Under the pieces are notes generated by a model. That model was not told the DNA's origin. It searched no databases and saw only the letters and a list, made by a program, of their open reading frames with translations. 7,911 bases of DNA. It comes from JAYZVT01 sp050248375 (GTDB lineage: Bacteria > Pseudomonadota > Alphaproteobacteria > Rhizobiales > Methyloligellaceae). Both the position numbers and the translations under genes were made by a program. Below are positions 6,529 through 7,911 of this stretch, piece by piece; the first letter of the stretch is position 1; every line of letters starts with the position of its first letter. Where the stretch lies: positions 1 to 7,911 of the forward strand of contig JBFWSL010000185.1 of the NCBI GenBank assembly GCA_050248375.1, in the 5' to 3' direction.

Positions 6529-7632
6529 CTACTTCAACGGTACGCTCAACTGCAATTTGGCCCGGACCTCGTCCGTATCGGTGCCGAGCCCGTCCAGGTC
6601 CGTGGTGGCGCGCAGGGTGTATTCGTCAGGCTTCGACAGCGTGAAACCTGCGCCAACTCCGGTTGAGGTGGCTCCCGTAAGCGCAGTGCTGCCGGTCTCC
6701 GGCAGGGCGTTGAGGTCGAGATTGCCGTTGATGCGGGCGAAGGGCTCGATCCGCGTGCCATCCTCCAGGGAGTAGGGCCGGGAAACCTCCGGTCCGACAC
6801 TGACGGTGCGGTTGCTTACGGAAGCGGCGGTGTCGCTTCCGCCCGCGGTTTCCTCACGCAGATTGAAGGTGGCGACCGGGGCGATGCGCCATTCGTTCAC
6901 GGCCCAGTCCCCCTTCACCTTGGCCTCGGTTATGCGGCGCGAGGTGTCGAGGGCATAGGCGTTGCTGCCGCTGGCGATGGTGTCGAAGCCCTGGCCCCAG
7001 GCAGTGGTGAGTCCCGCGGTGATGTGGTCCGTCACCCGCAAACCCATATACGGCCCTGCGAGATAGGCCTCGCCGTCGGCAAGCGCGTTGGTGCCGGCGG
7101 CAAGTTCCTTGGCGCGGTCCATCTGAACCATGCCGCCGATCACCAGGCGGCTATCCACCTTCACGTCGGCTCCGACGGAACTGGTGTAGAACTCGCCGAG
7201 ATCGGTGCTGGGAGCGAGGCTTCCCCTGGTCCACACATCGACGTCGCGGTTGGCTTTCGCCGCCTTGGGGGCCTTCAATTCCAGGCCTTCGGGAGCGAGG
7301 GCCCGCGCCTCGTCGATGAGCTTCTGGTCACGGGCGGCGAGCCATGTGCTCCACTGGCCGATGCTGGTCTCGAAATCGGCTTTCTGCTCGCCATCGGGAG
7401 TGACCACGACGGGTACGGTTCCATCCACCGCGCCACCGCTCAGGCGCCGGTCGAGCCGGCTGTCGCCCGGCAGAGCGGACCGGTCGAGCCGCCGCTGCAG
7501 GAATTCGCGGGCCTGATCCCCGGGCAGACCGGCATCGTCGGCCAATGTGACCGTTGCAGACGCCGCGATTGCACAGAGTGTCATCGCGAGGAAAGCGCGA
7601 GGGTGCCGCCGCGCTGTCATTGTACGGTTCAT
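6529..7632 (-). CDS. Secreted protein with autotransporter-type outer-membrane beta-barrel, very short passenger
   Basis: This 367-residue protein converges on the MBL gene with 16 bases between stops. It has a basic N-terminus and a hydrophobic stretch (about residues 13-30), with likely signal cleavage after VTLA near residue 31. Residues 32-130 are mostly polar and contain two helix-like segments (REFLQRRLD and QKLIDEARALAP). From about 131 (DVWTRGSLA) to the end there are alternating beta strands rich in Gly and Thr. The order VGADVKVDSRLVIGGMVQ, AYLAGPYMGLRVTDHI, AGLTTAWGQ, VSVGPEVSRPYSLEDGTRI and EPFARINGNLDL matches, from memory, the autotransporter barrels found at the end of large alphaproteobacterial surface proteins. 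The chain ends in LSVPLK, without the terminal aromatic residue of many barrels. The start is the first ATG, with AAGAGA about 9 bases ahead (+ strand 7642-7647); a second ATG is 4 codons on. Barrel membership is likely. The biological role is unknown, and a plain porin-like protein is an alternative. Confidence 0.78.
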   Translation of the reverse strand: MNRTMTARRHPRAFLAMTLCAIAASATVTLADDAGLPGDQAREFLQRRLDRSALPGDSRLDRRLSGGAVDGTVPVVVTPDGEQKADFETSIGQWSTWLAARDQKLIDEARALAPEGLELKAPKAAKANRDVDVWTRGSLAPSTDLGEFYTSSVGADVKVDSRLVIGGMVQMDRAKELAAGTNALADGEAYLAGPYMGLRVTDHITAGLTTAWGQGFDTIASGSNAYALDTSRRITEAKVKGDWAVNEWRIAPVATFNLREETAGGSDTAASVSNRTVSVGPEVSRPYSLEDGTRIEPFARINGNLDLNALPETGSTALTGATSTGVGAGFTLSKPDEYTLRATTDLDGLGTDTDEVRAKLQLSVPLK

Positions 7633-7676
7633 GATCTGGATTCTCTTTGCCGCTTTCGGGCACAGAACTGAACCGT
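7624..7676 (-). promoter_or_regulatory. Inverted repeat spanning the start codon of the barrel gene
   Basis: ACGGTTCA (7624-7631 on +) and TGAACCGT (7669-7676) are perfect 8-base complements. In the minus-strand mRNA the upstream copy lies about 37 bases before the start codon and can pair with TGAACCGT, which is the TG of the ATG plus codons 2-3. Such a stem would cover the initiation site and loop out the weak ribosome-binding sequence. It could also be a split operator. It is a direct sequence observation with no proof of function. No convincing -35/-10 pair was found in the 67-base gap (7633-7699). Confidence 0.3.
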
Positions 7677-7699
7677 CTATGTGGAAATTTTGAGGCGAG

Positions 7700-7911
7700 T
7701 CAGCGAGTTGCCGGAATATTGATCAACTCGCCATTTTTTGTGCAGGAACTCATCGCCAGCGGGATGAAGTGCTCCGCTATCGCTTCCGGGCGGGGCAGGG
7801 TGGCGGGATCCTCCCCGGGCATCGCCTTGGCGCGCATTCCCGTGGCGACGGCTCCGGGATCAATGAGGTTGGCGCGCACGGTGGTGTTGGCGATTTCGCC
7901 GGCATAGGTCT
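7700..7911 (-). CDS. Short-chain dehydrogenase/reductase (SDR family), C-terminal fragment
   Basis: The minus strand reads open from the right edge for 69 codons to a TGA at 7702-7700. The fragment includes IANTTVRANLIDPGAVATGM, then RAKAMPGEDPATLPRPEAIAEHFIPLA, ending GELINIPATR. The VRANLIDPG...TGMR segment is the PG motif after strand six of classical SDR enzymes (NAD(P)-dependent Rossmann-fold oxidoreductases). The GEDPATLP.PE pattern recalls, from memory, a YciK-like SDR subgroup frequent in alphaproteobacteria. The cofactor-binding TGxxxGxG and catalytic YxxxK lie beyond the window, so activity and substrate cannot be judged. It is co-directional with the barrel gene and ends 67 bases before it. 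No terminator hairpin is visible in that gap, so read-through into the barrel gene is possible. Confidence 0.82.
   Translation of the reverse strand, partial: TYAGEIANTTVRANLIDPGAVATGMRAKAMPGEDPATLPRPEAIAEHFIPLAMSSCTKNGELINIPATR

Noticed and set aside
7561..7600. Possible lipoprotein signal (Cys at residue 20 of the barrel protein)
   Set aside because: The residues before the Cys are AMTL, which do not fit a lipobox (no Gly/Ala/Ser at -1), and the hydrophobic core continues past it.
7024..7671. 215-codon plus-strand open frame opposite the barrel gene
   Set aside because: The minus-strand frame has a signal peptide and barrel strands. This frame reads as an antisense shadow and has no signal or domain.
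7647..7907. 86-codon plus-strand open frame at the right end
   Set aside because: It lies opposite the recognisable C-terminus of a short-chain dehydrogenase on the minus strand.

Overview
The window is GC-rich, densely packed bacterial chromosome that reads as an alphaproteobacterium. Three things suggest this: the gene order rlpA - dacA - tmk - holB - metG - tatD - MBL hydrolase; a zinc-less, short methionyl-tRNA synthetase; and a DNA polymerase III delta' subunit without zinc cysteines. I would guess a Rhodospirillales-like lineage, but that is inference from gene order and protein style, not from any rRNA or marker comparison. There is no mobile element, CRISPR array, tRNA or rRNA, and base composition looks uniform throughout.

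Left part (1-6512, all on +). The window opens with the last 60 codons of a SPOR-domain protein, probably the septal lytic transglycosylase RlpA. A 139-base gap follows, holding a candidate promoter and a perfect 8-bp hairpin. After that comes a tight co-directional run: dacA (D-Ala-D-Ala carboxypeptidase), tmk (thymidylate kinase), holB (clamp-loader delta'), metG (Met-tRNA synthetase), tatD (metal-dependent DNase/hydrolase) and a PhnP/RNase Z-like metallo-beta-lactamase-fold hydrolase. Three junctions overlap by 1-4 bases (tmk/holB, metG/tatD, tatD/MBL), so translational coupling is likely. The cluster joins cell-wall trimming, dTTP supply, replisome loading and translation. The tatD ribosome-binding site lies inside a short inverted repeat at the end of metG.

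Right part (6529-7911, all on -). A 367-residue secreted protein with an autotransporter-type beta-barrel but almost no passenger converges on the MBL gene with only 16 bases between them. Upstream of it lies the C-terminal 69 codons of a short-chain dehydrogenase/reductase, which runs off the right edge.

Nothing here is clearly a new system. The points most worth a second look are the passenger-poor autotransporter barrel with an inverted repeat across its start codon, the occluded tatD ribosome-binding site, and the uncharacterised MBL hydrolase coupled to tatD.
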